DNA of 64,000 bases from Diphasiastrum complanatum (Eukaryota > Streptophyta > Lycopodiopsida > Lycopodiales > Lycopodiaceae), in assembly GCA_029204225.1 (NCBI GenBank), contig CM055104.1:49016933-49080932 (forward strand). Reading direction: 5' to 3'. Of this stretch, positions 46,539 through 59,614 are shown piece after piece. A program made the position numbers and the translations under genes. The notes under the pieces were generated by a model, which worked only from the letters and a program-made list of their open reading frames with translations, searched no databases and was not told the DNA's origin. Position 1 is the first letter of the stretch, and each line of letters opens with the position of its first letter.

Positions 46539-47160
46539 TGTGAAAATTGTCAACATTTCCTAGCTAGTTTGATGCCTAAATTGGCAATTTTTGTACATAG
46601 TTTTGGATCTTACCTTTCACACGTGTGAAAGAGGCCTGTATACTTGTATTCTAGTATATATTTCATGTTGAAGGAGTCTCAAACTTTAGGACCTTTGAAA
46701 TGACACCAAAATCATGTTATTTGGACATATAGGCCAAAATTGGCTATTTTAGGCTACTGGTGCCCTAAAATTGGGTCCTAAGTTCTGGAGAGAGGAGAGA
46801 GAGTCATCTCTCTCACCTATATTAGGCTGAAATTTGTGGAGAACAGGTTGGAGAAACTTTTTGTATTTTTGAGAGAGATCAATAGATCATTGTCACAGTT
46901 TCTTCCTCCATTGAGAGCATTGCTTTCTGTATTGTCTTCAAGCTTTTGTGTATGATCTTAAGAGGTTTCCAAAAGTGGAAGGCTGTTGTTGGGAGCCTTG
47001 TTTGTTGCTATTTTTGGCTGCCAAATGCTTTGTCAAGTTCATGTGTATCAAAGATAGCATTAAGATGCTTTGCCATTCCTAGCTTTTGTAGCTTGTTGTG
47101 CAAAGATCTTAGCCAAGTATTTTGGGAGTTTGGATCCATTTAAGATCCACTTTTTTCACA
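46539..47160 (+). repeat. 3' LTR of the Copia derivative (622 bp)
   Basis: TGTGAAAATTGTCAAC...CTTTTTTCACA, TG...CA ends. The first 60 bases match the intact element's LTR closely; the middle is diverged. It contains TTCACACGTGTGAA at 46616-46629 and a CTATATT promoter-like word near 46818. Confidence 0.88.
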
Positions 47161-47170
47161 ATAAGAGGTG

Positions 47171-47219
47171 CTCAGGCTATACTCATTGGTCTGAATGTGA
47201 CCAATGAGTATGGCCTGAG
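47171..47219. repeat. Hairpin with 21-bp arms
   Basis: CTCAGGCTATACTCATTGGTC pairs with GACCAATGAGTATGGCCTGAG (one G-T type mismatch), loop TGAATGT. It lies between the Copia LTR and the Gypsy gag. Confidence 0.9.
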
Positions 47220-48335
47220 CCTGAATCGTTAACCCAAGCTATGCATTCTTATTGGGCCACCTCTCAAGAAGATCCTGAGAAACATGTAAATGACTTTTAC
47301 TGGTCCTGTTGGATTAATAGGATAACGGACGAAGATCACCAAATGTTGTTATTCAGTGGGACATTGTTTGGGGGCGCCAGTGATTGGTATTACCATTTGG
47401 AACCATACTCTATACTGATTAAGGGGGCCTTTATTACTAAATTCCTAGGAGAATTTCAAGTATCGAAATCTAGAGACCATATGGTCTATGCTCTTACGGG
47501 TTCTAGACAAGAAGAGTGGGAGATAGTGTCTCAGTACAATTGGAGAACTAAGAAATTGGTGAGACAATTTGGAACCAATGCCCCTCCTAAAGACTGGATT
47601 CTGTCACTTTCCTTAAAAGGATTGAAGTACGCTATTCAAGTAGATGTGAGAAGATCAGCTCCAAAAACTATTGAAGAAGCAATCACTAGGGCGCTAGAAA
47701 TTGAAAATTCTATGATATCAACCCAAGAGGTGGTGACATTAGCCAATGACTCTAGGTCCTATTCATGGGGTGGACAACAACCAAGCCCTGGAAGGACGAA
47801 TGGTTATTTTCAAGCTGTACCTTATGTTGCGGCAACTCAACCAACTGTATCACATTCTCCTTTTGTTAGAAATGCAGAGTTGCCTCAACCGTTTATTAGC
47901 AATCAAAAAATTGATGTCCAAAATGTGAGTGTAGGTAAAGTTGCTGTTGAAGTACCTGACCAAAATGCGATGGGAGGATATGAATCATCTTCGTCAAATC
48001 CTTACGATATGATAAAAAATTATATGGATGTAATGTCCAAAAATATAATGTCCCTAGCCCTTGATGTTAATTTCCTCAAAAGGCAACAAAATTTGATAGG
48101 TGAGAGACGACCTGATCGACCAAAAGAGTTATCTTGCCGAATCTGTAAGGCTGATCATCTAATAAGAGATTGCCCCAACCTTAAATGTACTATTTGTGGG
48201 AAGAAAGGCCATACTGATGATCATTGTTACATGAAAGTTAAAGCTTCAAATAAACAAGCCAATCAACTTGGCCCTGAAAACCATAGAGTTGTTGGACCTT
48301 CGAAGTACTCTGTTGAGCCAATTCGAATTCTCTAG
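47220..48335 (+). CDS. Ty3/Gypsy Gag (364 aa from ATG 47241)
   Basis: The nucleocapsid/capsid protein of Gypsy family J. The capsid core is at about residues 1-155 (ATSQEDPEKHVNDFYW; SDWYYHLEPYSI; WEIVSQYNWRTKKLVRQFG). A Pro/Ser/Gln linker follows, then two zinc knuckles: CX2CX3HX4C at 299-311 and CX2CX4HX4C at 316-329. No stop interrupts it. The N-terminus seems short for a Gypsy Gag, so the true start may have been lost at the junction with the Copia LTR at 47160. The protease region follows after a stop, in a different frame. Confidence 0.85.
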   Translation, partial: PESLTQAMHSYWATSQEDPEKHVNDFYWSCWINRITDEDHQMLLFSGTLFGGASDWYYHLEPYSILIKGAFITKFLGEFQVSKSRDHMVYALTGSRQEEWEIVSQYNWRTKKLVRQFGTNAPPKDWILSLSLKGLKYAIQVDVRRSAPKTIEEAITRALEIENSMISTQEVVTLANDSRSYSWGGQQPSPGRTNGYFQAVPYVAATQPTVSHSPFVRNAELPQPFISNQKIDVQNVSVGKVAVEVPDQNAMGGYESSSSNPYDMIKNYMDVMSKNIMSLALDVNFLKRQQNLIGERRPDRPKELSCRICKADHLIRDCPNLKCTICGKKGHTDDHCYMKVKASNKQANQLGPENHRVVGPSKYSVEPIRIL

Positions 48336-48362
48336 TGTGGCGACTCCGATGAGGGATGACCT

Positions 48363-51300
48363 ATGTGTCTAATTGACGTTGTACCTGAAGAGGCACAACC
48401 TGAATGTTTAGTGATGACTAGAGTGCAAAAGGCAGCTGCTCTGAATAAAGGAAAGCATGTTCCCAATGATAGATTACCAGCTGTAGTTGATGAGCCCGTG
48501 ATAGAGAACCAAGTTGTGAAAGACATTATTAATGATCTGACGAAGACCACTAAGAAGCGTCTGGATTAGGTCTAAAAAAAAAGAGCTGGAAAAGGAGAGC
48601 GGCATTAGAGTCTTATGAACCATTCAAGTTAGTGGACCATTTGCATAAGACCAAAGTAGATATCAACTTACTCCAGTTGCTACAAAAATCCCTGGCAGTA
48701 AAGCAAGAGCTTAGGGAGGTGTTAAGAATTCGATGGCTTGATGGGCATAAGACTATTGTGGTTGAAGTAGATCAAGTATCAAGAAATGGATTAGAAAAGA
48801 GCTATCCCAAAGTCGATGCTATTGTTGACGGGATGCTGATTGCTGATCTTATAGTCGATGTTGGAGTTGCAGTAAATGTTATGAATGCTAACTTGTGTGA
48901 GAGATCGAATTTGGATCTAGTGGATGGTGGGAACTTGACCTTGAAGTTAGCTGACAACTCAAGGTTGAAAGCTGAAGGTATACTGAGTGGGTTGTCTGTG
49001 AGTGTGGCTAGGAAAGTTGCCAAAGTAGACTTTTACGTTGTGCGTATGCAGGTCGGCAGGGAAGCATATGCTATGCTATTAGGTCAATCATGGCTTCGGA
49101 AGTCCGAATGTTTAGTTGATATTCCCAATGGTCGTGGGAAGAAAAGAGTGGTTGTGAATGCATATCCGAATTTGCCTGAGAGCGAAAGGGCGGAGATCCC
49201 TGATACATATTCAGAGGGTGAAGATCCTTGTCCAGTGATTCTGAAGAGTCTACTTCCAAGGAAACAACGTTGTTGCTAATTGAATAGTATGAGGGTCGTG
49301 AACCTCTAGTATGTGTTAGAGATGCCGATGCAGATAAGATCATGTGTGACGCTCATAACGAGGATAAAGTGCTGTTAGTCGGTGCTCACCTAGATAAGGA
49401 GCCCAAAAAGCTAATATCAAATTTCGGTAGGTGAAAAGGGTGTATTTGCCTGGAATTATGATGACTTTAAAGGTATACCACCAGCCCTAGCAGTCCATCG
49501 AATCCTGTTGAAACCTGATGTAAAGCCTGTCATGGAACGACAAAGGAGGTTAGCTCAACATCTCATGGCACCTATAGCTAAGGAAATCCGGAAAGTGAGG
49601 GATGCTGGCCTTATATTCCCTGTCACCAATACTGAATGGTGTTTGGAAATTGTACGCAAAGTTAAGAAGAATGGACAAATCAGAGTTTGTGTGGACTTTA
49701 GACCCCTTAACAAGAAATTGTAAAGGACTGCTACCCTTTACCCTTCATTGACCAAATGTTTGATCAATTAGTTGGAAAACAGATGTATACTTTTATAAAC
49801 TATTTTCGGGCTATAACCAAATAGCCATAGCTCCTGAAGATAAGCTTAAGACAACTTTTACGACTCCATTCAACACATATGCCTATCATGTCATGTCGTT
49901 TGGACTTTGTAATGCCCCGGGCACATACCAGAGGTTTATGATTGAATCCTTTGGAAACCTGGTGTCTGATCACATTAAAGTGTTTATGGATGACATCTGC
50001 ATAGCAACCAACAATATTGAGGACCACATCAGAGTACTCAAGGAATGTTTTGAAGTGTGCAGAGAAAAGTCTGTAGCACTAAATCCTAGGAAATGTTCTT
50101 TTGTGGTTCCATACAATATTCTCCTTGGACATGTTATAAACAAGGATGGGATCACTACCGATCCAGCTACCGATCCAGCTAAAGTCCAGGGTGTCAGAGA
50201 GATGCCTACCCCCATTAATGTAAAAGCTGTCAGATCCTTTTTAGGGAGTGTAGGGTATTACAGGTTGTTCCTAAAACATTATAGCAAGATCACTTTGCCT
50301 TTAGTAGAGCTTCTTGCAAAAGATAAATCTTTCTTGTGGACTGAGGAGTGTCAGTATGTGTTTGATCATCTGAAAGATGCCTTGACGAAAGCACCAATTC
50401 TCAGACCACCCAAATGGGACAAAGAATTCCATCTTATTGTTGTTGCTAGACCTTTGGCCCTAGATTGTGCCTTGTTCCAGATTGAGGAACCAAAAATGTT
50501 ACACCCCATAGCCTGTTGGCGTCAAGTTGAAGAGTGCCGAAACTAGATACAGTTATGGAAAAAGAGTGTGCCTAGCGGTACATTTTGCTGTGTCTAAGTT
50601 CAGACACTATCTTATCCATCAAAAAGTAGTCATTTATTCTCCTACCACTGCTATTAAACTTATGTTGAACAAACTTCACCCACCAGATAGACTTGTCAAG
50701 TGGCTTGTTGTTCTAGAAGAATTTGATTATGAGTTGAAAAACAAACCACCCAAAGCCAAGAATTTGGTGGATTGTCTCTGTGATTATAGCTTGGTAGAGG
50801 AAGATGACCTTGAGATAGAAAGTCAAGAGAATAAAGTAGATGACCTGAAGAATTCTCAACCTCACAGTGATGTATTTGTTGGAGAACATGGGTCACTGCA
50901 AGAAGTCCCATTTGACCCAGTGGACGAAGGGAATCATGAAATGTTTAAATTAGATGTCGAAGCAGTACCACAATGGTATCAAGCTTTAGCCCATTACTTG
51001 ACCACCTTAGAATTGCCTAAAGGTTTGTCAAAAGCTGAGAAAAAGAAGTTTAAAGTCCAGGCTTTGAGATTCAAAGTTAAAAACAGTAGGTTGTATAGGA
51101 AGGGCGTTGAAGGCATTTACCAAAGGTGTGTACTGTCCAATGAAGTCCCATTTATCCTTGAAGAATGCCACGACTCTTCCTGTGGGGGTCACTTTGCCGG
51201 TGATGCCACAGCACAGAAGGTCCTAAGAGTAGCATACTGGTGGTCCACATTATTTAGAGATTGCCAGGATTATTACGTAAAATGTGATATTTGTCAAAGG

Positions 51301-52157
51301 GTAGGAGTGCCCGATAAAAGAATAAGGCCCTTAATAGCCCTGACTGCTCAGTTGCCCTTTGAAAAATGGGGCATTTATTATGTGGGACCTGTGAAACCCT
51401 CTTCGATTGGGCAGAAAAATTATATCATAGTAGCAACTGATTACCTCACTAAGTAGCCAGAAGCCAAAGCTGTGAAGAAAGATAATGCTGTAGAAGTGGC
51501 TAAGTTTCTTATGGAAAATATTGTTTGCAGATTTGGGGCTCCAAAGGAATTAGTTTCCAACAGAGGTACCCATTTCTTAAATAAGGTCATTCAGAACCTT
51601 ATGAAAAGGTTGAGTATAAAGCATAATAAAACCACACCTTACAATCCACAGGCCAATGGACAGGTAGAGAGTACAAACAAGAAATTGGTGGAAATCATTA
51701 AGAAGACGGTCTCTGATGGAAAAAGAGATTGGGATTCTAAAGTTTCAGCTACAGTATGGGCTTATAACTTAGCCTATAAAACGACCCCGTTTTTCTTGGT
51801 CTATGGTGTAGAGAGCGTATTGCCTATCGAGATCGAATTGGAGACACTGAGATTCTCCAAAAAACACGATTTGCCATATGAGTCTGCTATTAGTGAACGG
51901 ATATTGGTATTAAACAAATTGGAAGAGGTCTAGAGCCTTGTTGCAAATAGAACGGAAAAAGAAAAGGTTGAAGGAGTTCCACGATCTCAAAGCTAAGAAA
52001 TACTCGTTTCAGAAAGGACAATTGGTCTTATTTTATGATGCTAGAAGGGAATTATTCCTTGGAAAATTAATGCCTATTTGGTTAGGTCCATATGTTCTCA
52101 AGAAAGTTTCTAAGAATAATATTGTGATTCTTAGCGACATGCATGGCAGAGATATGG
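48363..52157 (+). pseudogene. Gypsy family J pol: protease, RT, RNase H, integrase (broken)
   Basis: Protease: ADLIVDVGVAVNVMNANL (about 48850-48890) in the segment 48632-49279. RT: 49508-50546, with DFRPLNKKL, FGLCNAPGTYQRFM and VFMDDICIA (catalytic MDD at about 49985-49993). RNase H: 50527-50800. Integrase: zinc region CHDSSCGGHFAGD...CDICQ, core from about 51350, NPQANGQVEST, and the C-terminal GPYVLKKVSKNN block to 52157. Defects: frameshifts near 48566 and 49723, another within 49725-49900, and a TAG for Trp at 51454-51456. Both integrase Asp are changed (WGIYYVGP for GID, SNRGTHF for SDRG). The copy at 53282-54774 keeps these Asp. The 3' end is cut by repeat X at 52160. Confidence 0.9.
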
Positions 52158-52159
52158 AT

Positions 52160-52340
52160 ACTATTGGGAGAGAGGGAGGAAGAATAAATGACGAACACGA
52201 ACGAGAAACGTACTCGAACAGAAAATGTTCGTGCACAGTGGAATGAGTTAAATGACTCTCTCCCTAAGCATGACTACGCCTATCAGAATGAACAAAACTT
52301 TAATGATAGAAATCACAGTTATTCTAGATTATGTAGCTAT
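52160..52340. repeat. Dispersed repeat X, copy 2
   Basis: Similar to 5453-5651 in the same orientation. It begins exactly where Gypsy J loses similarity to Gypsy K and ends at the LTR fragment. Confidence 0.75.
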
Positions 52341-52342
52341 AG

Positions 52343-52793
52343 AAAAAGTACATAAAGGACCAAGAGTGGATGCTAATCTGATCCTCAAGAGGGATTGGTT
52401 GTTAGATTACTTGATTAATCAATCTACTTGAGATTAAGATCAATCTAGATCAATTCTAGACACAAAATCCTAAGAAGAACAATCATTAATTAAGGTAGGT
52501 GTACTTTTTGGTTTCACATGTGTGAAACACTGTCTGAGTACGGAATCCAAACTGAAAATCAAGTACACATTGATAGAACCTCAAAACAATCAAATCAAAT
52601 GTAGACAAATGGAGAGAATCACTCAAAATTGTTTCCACAACCAAGATTGGTGTCTCACTCTGATTATGGCCAAATGTGGCTCTATATATACAATAAGTGG
52701 GAGCTCGTGGTACTCATCGTCCCTCTAATCCCACATGTGTGAAGGTGCTTTGTCATATGATGATTCATCATGCAAAATTGACACTTGGACAGA
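52343..52793 (-). repeat. Truncated family D Copia LTR
   Basis: Matches 27642-28091 at about 93% by eye, from GAAAAAGTACA to GACACTTGGACA, with TTCACATGTGTGAA at 52513-52526 and the TATATATA core. The end that carries TTTTTTACA in the full LTR is missing. Confidence 0.88.
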
Positions 52794-52848
52794 GTCTTGC
52801 TCCTTCTTCATGTGCACGCTTCTCCATGAGAAAATAAAGATTTCTTTT

Positions 52849-53280
52849 TTATTTATTAGGATCACAAAGATCTAACATCATGTTACGACGATCTAGAGAA
52901 TTAGTCTCATCCAAATTGGCAAGACTATGCATGCTATAATAACAAAGTGTTTGCAATATATCTTCATGCTTGTTTACCATGCTAATCTCATATCCAATGA
53001 GGCTAAAAACTTCATTATGGAGATAAGTGTCTTTAGAAGATGATTCACTTACTCTCATAAAGAGTTTACAATTTGCCTCAATACAAATTTTCAAACTATT
53101 AATGAACAAATCACTTTTGCTCTTGCATGACTCAAGAACATACATTTGATGAAATAGCCATTTTCTTTCTAATTGATTTAAAATCAATTTCAATCTTTTA
53201 AGAACATCATCTATGCTCTCAAGAGAGACTTCATACTCAACTAGTATGGCTTTACTCCAATTTTGAAATGCAATGATCTC
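52849..53280 (-). pseudogene. Unrecognised minus-strand ORF (about 143 codons)
   Basis: An open minus-strand frame that ends at the junction with Gypsy K at about 53280. It is helical and Leu/Ser/Glu-rich (SLESIDDVLKRLKLILNQLE, VFSLIGYEISMVNKHEDIL) with no known motif. Style and composition recall the novel part of the Copia derivative at 45563-46093, but I cannot align them. It is truncated at its N-terminus. Confidence 0.4.
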
Positions 53281-53281
53281 A

Positions 53282-54774
53282 CTACTGCTATTAAACTTAT
53301 GTTGAACAAAGTTCACCCGCCAGATAGACTTGTCAAGTGGCTTGTTGTTCTAGAAGGATTCAGTTATGAGTTGAGAAACAAACCGCCCAAAGCCAAAAAT
53401 TTGGTGGATTGTCTATGTGATTATAGCCTGGTAGAGGAAGATGACCTTGAGATAAAAAGTCAAGAGAAGAAAGTAGATGGCCTGAAGAATTCTCAACCTC
53501 ACAATGATGTATTTGTTGGAGAGCATGGGTCATTGCAAGAAGTCCCATTTGATCCAATGGACGAAGGGAATCATGAGATGTTTAAATTAGATGTCGAAGC
53601 AGTACCACAATGGTATCAAGCTTTAGCAAGAAGCTTAAAGTTCAGGCTTTGAGATTCAAAGTTATAGACAGTAGGTTGTATAGGAAGGGCATTGAAGGCA
53701 TTTACCAAAAGTGTGTACTGCCCAGTGAAGTCCCATTTATCATTAAAGAATGCCACGACTCTGCATGTGGGGGTCACTTTGCCGGTGATGCCACATCACA
53801 GAAGGTCCTAAGAGCAGGATACTGGTGGTCCACATTATTTAAGGATTGCCACGATTATTATGTAAAACGTGATATTTGTCAAAGGGTAGGAGTGCCCAAT
53901 AAACGAATAAGGCCCTTAATAACCCTGACTGCTCAGTCGCCCTTTGAAAAATGGGGCATTGACTTGTGGGACCTGTGAAACCCTCTTTGATTGGGCAGAA
54001 AAATTATATCATATTAGCAACTGATTACTTCACTAAGTGGTCAGAAGCCAAAGCTGTGAAGAAAGATAATGCTATAGAAACGGCTAAGTTCCTTATGGAA
54101 AATAGTGTTTGCAGATTTGGGGCTCCAAAGGAATTAGTTTCCGACAGAGGTACCCATTTCTTAAATAAGGTCATTCAGAACCTTATGAAAAGATTGAGTA
54201 TAAAGCATAATAAAACCAGACCTTATAATCCACAGGCCAATGGACAGGTGGAGAGTACAAATCATTAAGAAGACAGTCTCTGATGGAAAAAGAGATTGGG
54301 ATTCTAAAGTTCCAGCTGCAGTATGGGCTTATAACTTAGCCTATAAAACGAGCACTGGCCAAACCCCGTTTTTCTTGGTCTATGGTGTAGAGAGCCTACT
54401 GCCTATGGAGATCAAATTCGAGCTCCAAAGAACATGATTTGCCATATGAGTCTGCTATTAGTGAACGGATATTGGTATTAAACAAATTGGATGAGAAGAG
54501 GTCTAGAGCCTTGTTGCAAATAGAACGGAAAAAGAAAAGGTTGAAGGAGCTCCATGATCTCAAAGCTAAGAAGTACCAGTTTCGGAAAGGACAATTGGTC
54601 CTGTTTTATGATGCTAGAAGGGAATTATTCCCTGGAAAATTAATGCCTATTTGGTTAGGTCCACATGTTCTCAAGAGAGTTTCTAAGAATAATACTGTGA
54701 TTCTTAGCGACATGCATGGCAGAGATATGCATACCCCCGTCAATATCAATAAGGTAAAAGCCTATTATGTGTGA
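53282..54774 (+). pseudogene. Second copy of Gypsy family J: RNase H end and integrase
   Basis: About 95% identical by eye to 50638-52155. It starts abruptly in RNase H (TAIKLMLNKVHPPDRLVKWL). A deletion of about 56 bp removes the segment before the integrase zinc region (compare 50990-51050), and a small deletion after WGID breaks the first catalytic block. A 14-bp deletion after NGQVESTN shifts the frame at about 54262. Unlike the first copy it keeps Asp in WGID and SDRGTHF, and it keeps STGQTP, which the first copy lost. The C-terminal block ends VNINKVKAYYV-stop at 54772-54774, so it shows how the family's integrase ends. Confidence 0.9.
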
Positions 54775-54776
54775 CC

Positions 54777-55169
54777 ATGACAAATACAACCATGAAACTG
54801 ACAATGAATGCGAATTTATGGTTTGATGGCGGTAGCCGACTTGTTGGCACCATTGGAGTGATCCTAAAATCTGAACATGGAGTCCTTATTGCCAAACTAG
54901 GAGCCTGTTTAGGTAAAAGGTTCACCTGTAACATAGCAGAAGCCAAAGCGCTATTAGCAGGAATGAAAGTAGCCTTTCATAAAAAAGTGACTCATTTGAC
55001 GGCTAGAGGAGATTCTGCACTTATATGCAACTTGGTTATTGGCGTGTGGGATGTGAAAAATTCTGTCCTGGCCGTGTACATTAGGGAGATTCAAAGACTA
55101 ATGAAACTGTTTGTTGGAGTTGATATTCAGCATATCAGAAGGGAATACAATAATGAAGCAGAGACATGA
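54777..55169 (+). CDS. Extra RNase H domain downstream of integrase
   Basis: A separate frame begins two bases after the integrase stop (TGA CC ATG). It encodes a plant/archaeal-type RNase H (RVT_3-like): LWFDGGSR with Asp near residue 17 of the ATG-started protein, AEAKALLAG with Glu, RGDSALI with Asp, and the final IQHIRREYNNEAE block, where Glu stands for the usual Asp and a stop follows at once. RNase H of this type cuts the RNA strand of RNA-DNA hybrids. Gypsy elements of the Tat lineage carry a second RNase H of this type, as far as I know between RT-RNase H and integrase; here it is 3' of integrase. It is nearly complete, but the altered last catalytic residue and early stop suggest a damaged C-terminus. 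Confidence 0.8.
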   Translation: MTNTTMKLTMNANLWFDGGSRLVGTIGVILKSEHGVLIAKLGACLGKRFTCNIAEAKALLAGMKVAFHKKVTHLTARGDSALICNLVIGVWDVKNSVLAVYIREIQRLMKLFVGVDIQHIRREYNNEAET

Positions 55170-57281
<2,112 letters not shown>

Positions 57282-57722
57282 GGGAGAAAAATGAAACAGG
57301 AACTTTGAACAGGTCTCTGGCCCACTACATTGAGAGCTTGCCCAACAACTTTATTTTTTGCTTTAGCAATAAGTATAGTCCAAATGGACCGACGGAGCTT
57401 TTTGAATGCAAAGTGATCTTCAAGCACATTGGAGAGGTAGAGTTGTCCCCATCAGCACCAAAGGCTTAATGTGTCCTCCAAAAAGCCATTTTGAATGATT
57501 TCTGTCCTGGATTTGAGACCCAGCTCATTCTCTCAGGTTTAATTGGCCCTTATGAGAATGAGAGTAATGCTCCAAAATTAGCATTAGAAATGTTAAAACC
57601 AGTAATGTCATCAACAAAGCGATCAGAGAAGCTGATGTCTTCTTTGAAGGAAATGGACCGAATGTGAATAAAGGCTTTGTCATTTTTTTCTTGTCGACTC
57701 TCCTAATTATCTGATGTGATTA
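57282..57722 (+). pseudogene. Unrecognised region Y, copy 2 (3' part only)
   Basis: Matches 40698-41135 at about 85% by eye, including the coding-like HYIESLPNNFIF block, the ALEMLKPV tail and the 3' flank GTGAATAAAG. It has a stop (TAA at about 57466) and frame changes. It shows that region Y is a dispersed element rather than a single gene. Confidence 0.8.
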
Positions 57723-57728
57723 TCCTAG

Positions 57729-57881
57729 AATTCACCAAGCACTGCTGATTGCAACATCTATTTCAAGTCGGTGCAACAATCCTTCATTATCATCATCTTA
57801 TACGTGGATGATACATTGTTTTTCAGCAACGATACCAATTTGGTCAAGGACATAGTCATGCTTAGAGAAAGAGTGAGATAG
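57729..57881 (+). pseudogene. Copia reverse transcriptase fragment with YVDD
   Basis: A 50-codon piece: DCNIYFKSVQQSFIIIILYVDDTLFFSND, then a stop. YVDD is the Copia RT active site. It follows region Y directly. Confidence 0.8.
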
Positions 57882-57955
57882 CTCATTCCGTTGTGCACGA
57901 GCACTTTCCATTCATGTTCATTTCTTTTTGAGCTATTTTCATTTCTCAGTCACAA

Positions 57956-58327
57956 TTGAAAAAAAATCAACTCTTCTTTCAGGATGATGAATTGTGGTGG
58001 ATTGATATTGGGGCTAGTTCTCATATGTCTAGTTCAAAGAATTCATTTTCTAGTCTCAAGCCTTATGATGGTACTAAAAAGTTTATCTATATTGCAAATG
58101 ATGTTGATTGTAGAATTGAAGGAATAGGAATTATCCCTTTAGATGTAGCATCATCAAAAGTTTTGTGTCTCAATGATGTGATTTATCTGCCAAAACTAAC
58201 AAATAATCTCATTAGTGTTGGTCAATTGTTTGAAAATGGTCTTGATGTCAAAGTTGATGTTGACACATGTATAATCAAGAGTGAGGATGAGGTGATAGCT
58301 AGAGGATCTAGATTTGTAGATACTTAG
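57956..58327 (+). pseudogene. Copia protease fragment
   Basis: 123 codons: LWWIDIGASSHMSSSKNSF, then a KFIYIANDVDCRIEGIG block and LPKLTNNLISVGQL. These are the protease and following linker of a Copia Pol. Ile replaces the Ser in the usual Asp-Ser-Gly. Protease lies 3' of the RT fragment, the reverse of the normal order, so the two pieces come from different elements or a rearrangement. Confidence 0.85.
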
Positions 58328-59414
58328 ATGATCAACTATCAATGCACCAGGTATAATTGGCCACATTAGTTGTCATTTATACGGTCGACGTAATTGCTCA
58401 CTTTCCATTTTCCATTTGTGTTGTCCCAATCACTTTTGCTTCTTGAAGCACTCACACTTCTAATGAGAGACGGGGTCTTCTATGACCAAATTTGCCACCT
58501 CTTCCTCTTGTAGCAAGGGCTTGATCATATCCTCTGTTGTTGATGGCTTATATTTTCACAATGTTGCTCTTACTGCAAACAATGATTGATGTTGAAGAAC
58601 TATTGACAAACATACTATATGAGCAACAATAACAATGATTGCATCACCAACTTGTTTGTATCAGTGAATTGATTAGGAGTTCTACGGACTTGTGCAAGGA
58701 AACATGAAAAGGAATAGGTGCACGATCCATACCTCCATTAGAGGAACAAGTGTGTTGCACCGTACCTCCATGTAAAGGCGATTGGGCATGCAAGTCTTGT
58801 AGCAATGATATTTTTAAAACCTCGATATGCTAAAAATGGTTGCAAAGAAATTGCAACAAAAATGATTAACCTTTTTTTTTGTAAAAGATCCTAATAAAAG
58901 ATAATATTAAAAAATCAAAAAAGAAAAAGCAAGTTTAAAACCTACATGATCACAATAGGATTCTGTAGGCCATTGCTCGAGAAAATCGGCAAAGTATATG
59001 AATGGAATTGACATAACTCGTCAAAATTTGATAACATAAAATCTTTGACGATTCTCTATAAAATTATATATACCTTGTTATGAGTAAGAGTCTTCAAAAA
59101 AATGAGAGACTTTTACAAATGTAGGTTTTTCTAGGATAACTTGAAAAAGATTTCTGAAGGATTGGTGCAGGGCAACAAGGCCAAAAGAAGTAAATAAGTG
59201 TTGTGTAAGAAGCTTTTGGCACTGGGTAGCAAGATAAAGATTTCATTTATTGAGTTACACCAACCAACCCTTGAGCCTCTCAAATGGCATGCTTTGATGT
59301 AAACCCAACACTCACTATCATGTTTGGTTTTGTCATGAACGTTCCCTCCACCATTAACATCAATCATACTTCACAAAAGCTTAGTGCCACTCTCACCACT
59401 TTTTGCACTTTACC
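58328..59414. other. No gene seen
   Basis: AT-rich DNA upstream of the GDSL gene. It may contain that gene's promoter; no clear TATA or element could be assigned. Confidence 0.5.
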
Positions 59415-59490
59415 CAACGGGGTTGGCTCAACTGGTTAGCTTGGCATCCAAAGTTTCTTTGGTCCCAGGTTCGAACCTCCCCTTGGAAAC
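59415..59490 (+). repeat. tRNA-derived SINE head with A and B boxes
   Basis: A box TGGCTCAACTGG (59424-59435) and B box GGTTCGAACCT (59468-59478) match the RNA polymerase III consensus with normal spacing. Stem pairing is too poor for a working tRNA, so a SINE or tRNA relic is likely. GCACTTTTTGCACTTTA repeats on both sides (near 59394-59412 and 59497-59514) and could be its target duplication. Confidence 0.7.
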
Positions 59491-59614
59491 CAAAAAGCAC
59501 TTTTTGCACTTTAAACCACACATGCGCGTCTCTCTATGTACTTGTCTCTCTTTCACACTCACACATACACACAAACACACTCAATAAAACGTGTCACACA
59601 CACACTCTTGGAAA

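Larger units (their letters stand above)
43719..47160 (+). mobile_element. 5'-truncated, non-autonomous Copia derivative
   Basis: Plus-strand element of the same family as the intact one: its polypurine tract and LTR start (TGTGAAAATTGTCAACATTTCC) match it. Order: zinc knuckle and protease, a long novel ORF, a second ORF, polypurine tract 46524-46538, and 3' LTR 46539-47160. Integrase core, RT and RNase H are missing as functional domains. The 5' part (LTR, leader, gag start) was lost at the junction at 43719. Confidence 0.8.

Noticed and set aside
59415-59490. Functional tRNA gene
   Set aside because: A and B boxes are good, but acceptor and T stems do not pair well and the anticodon stem is not clear.
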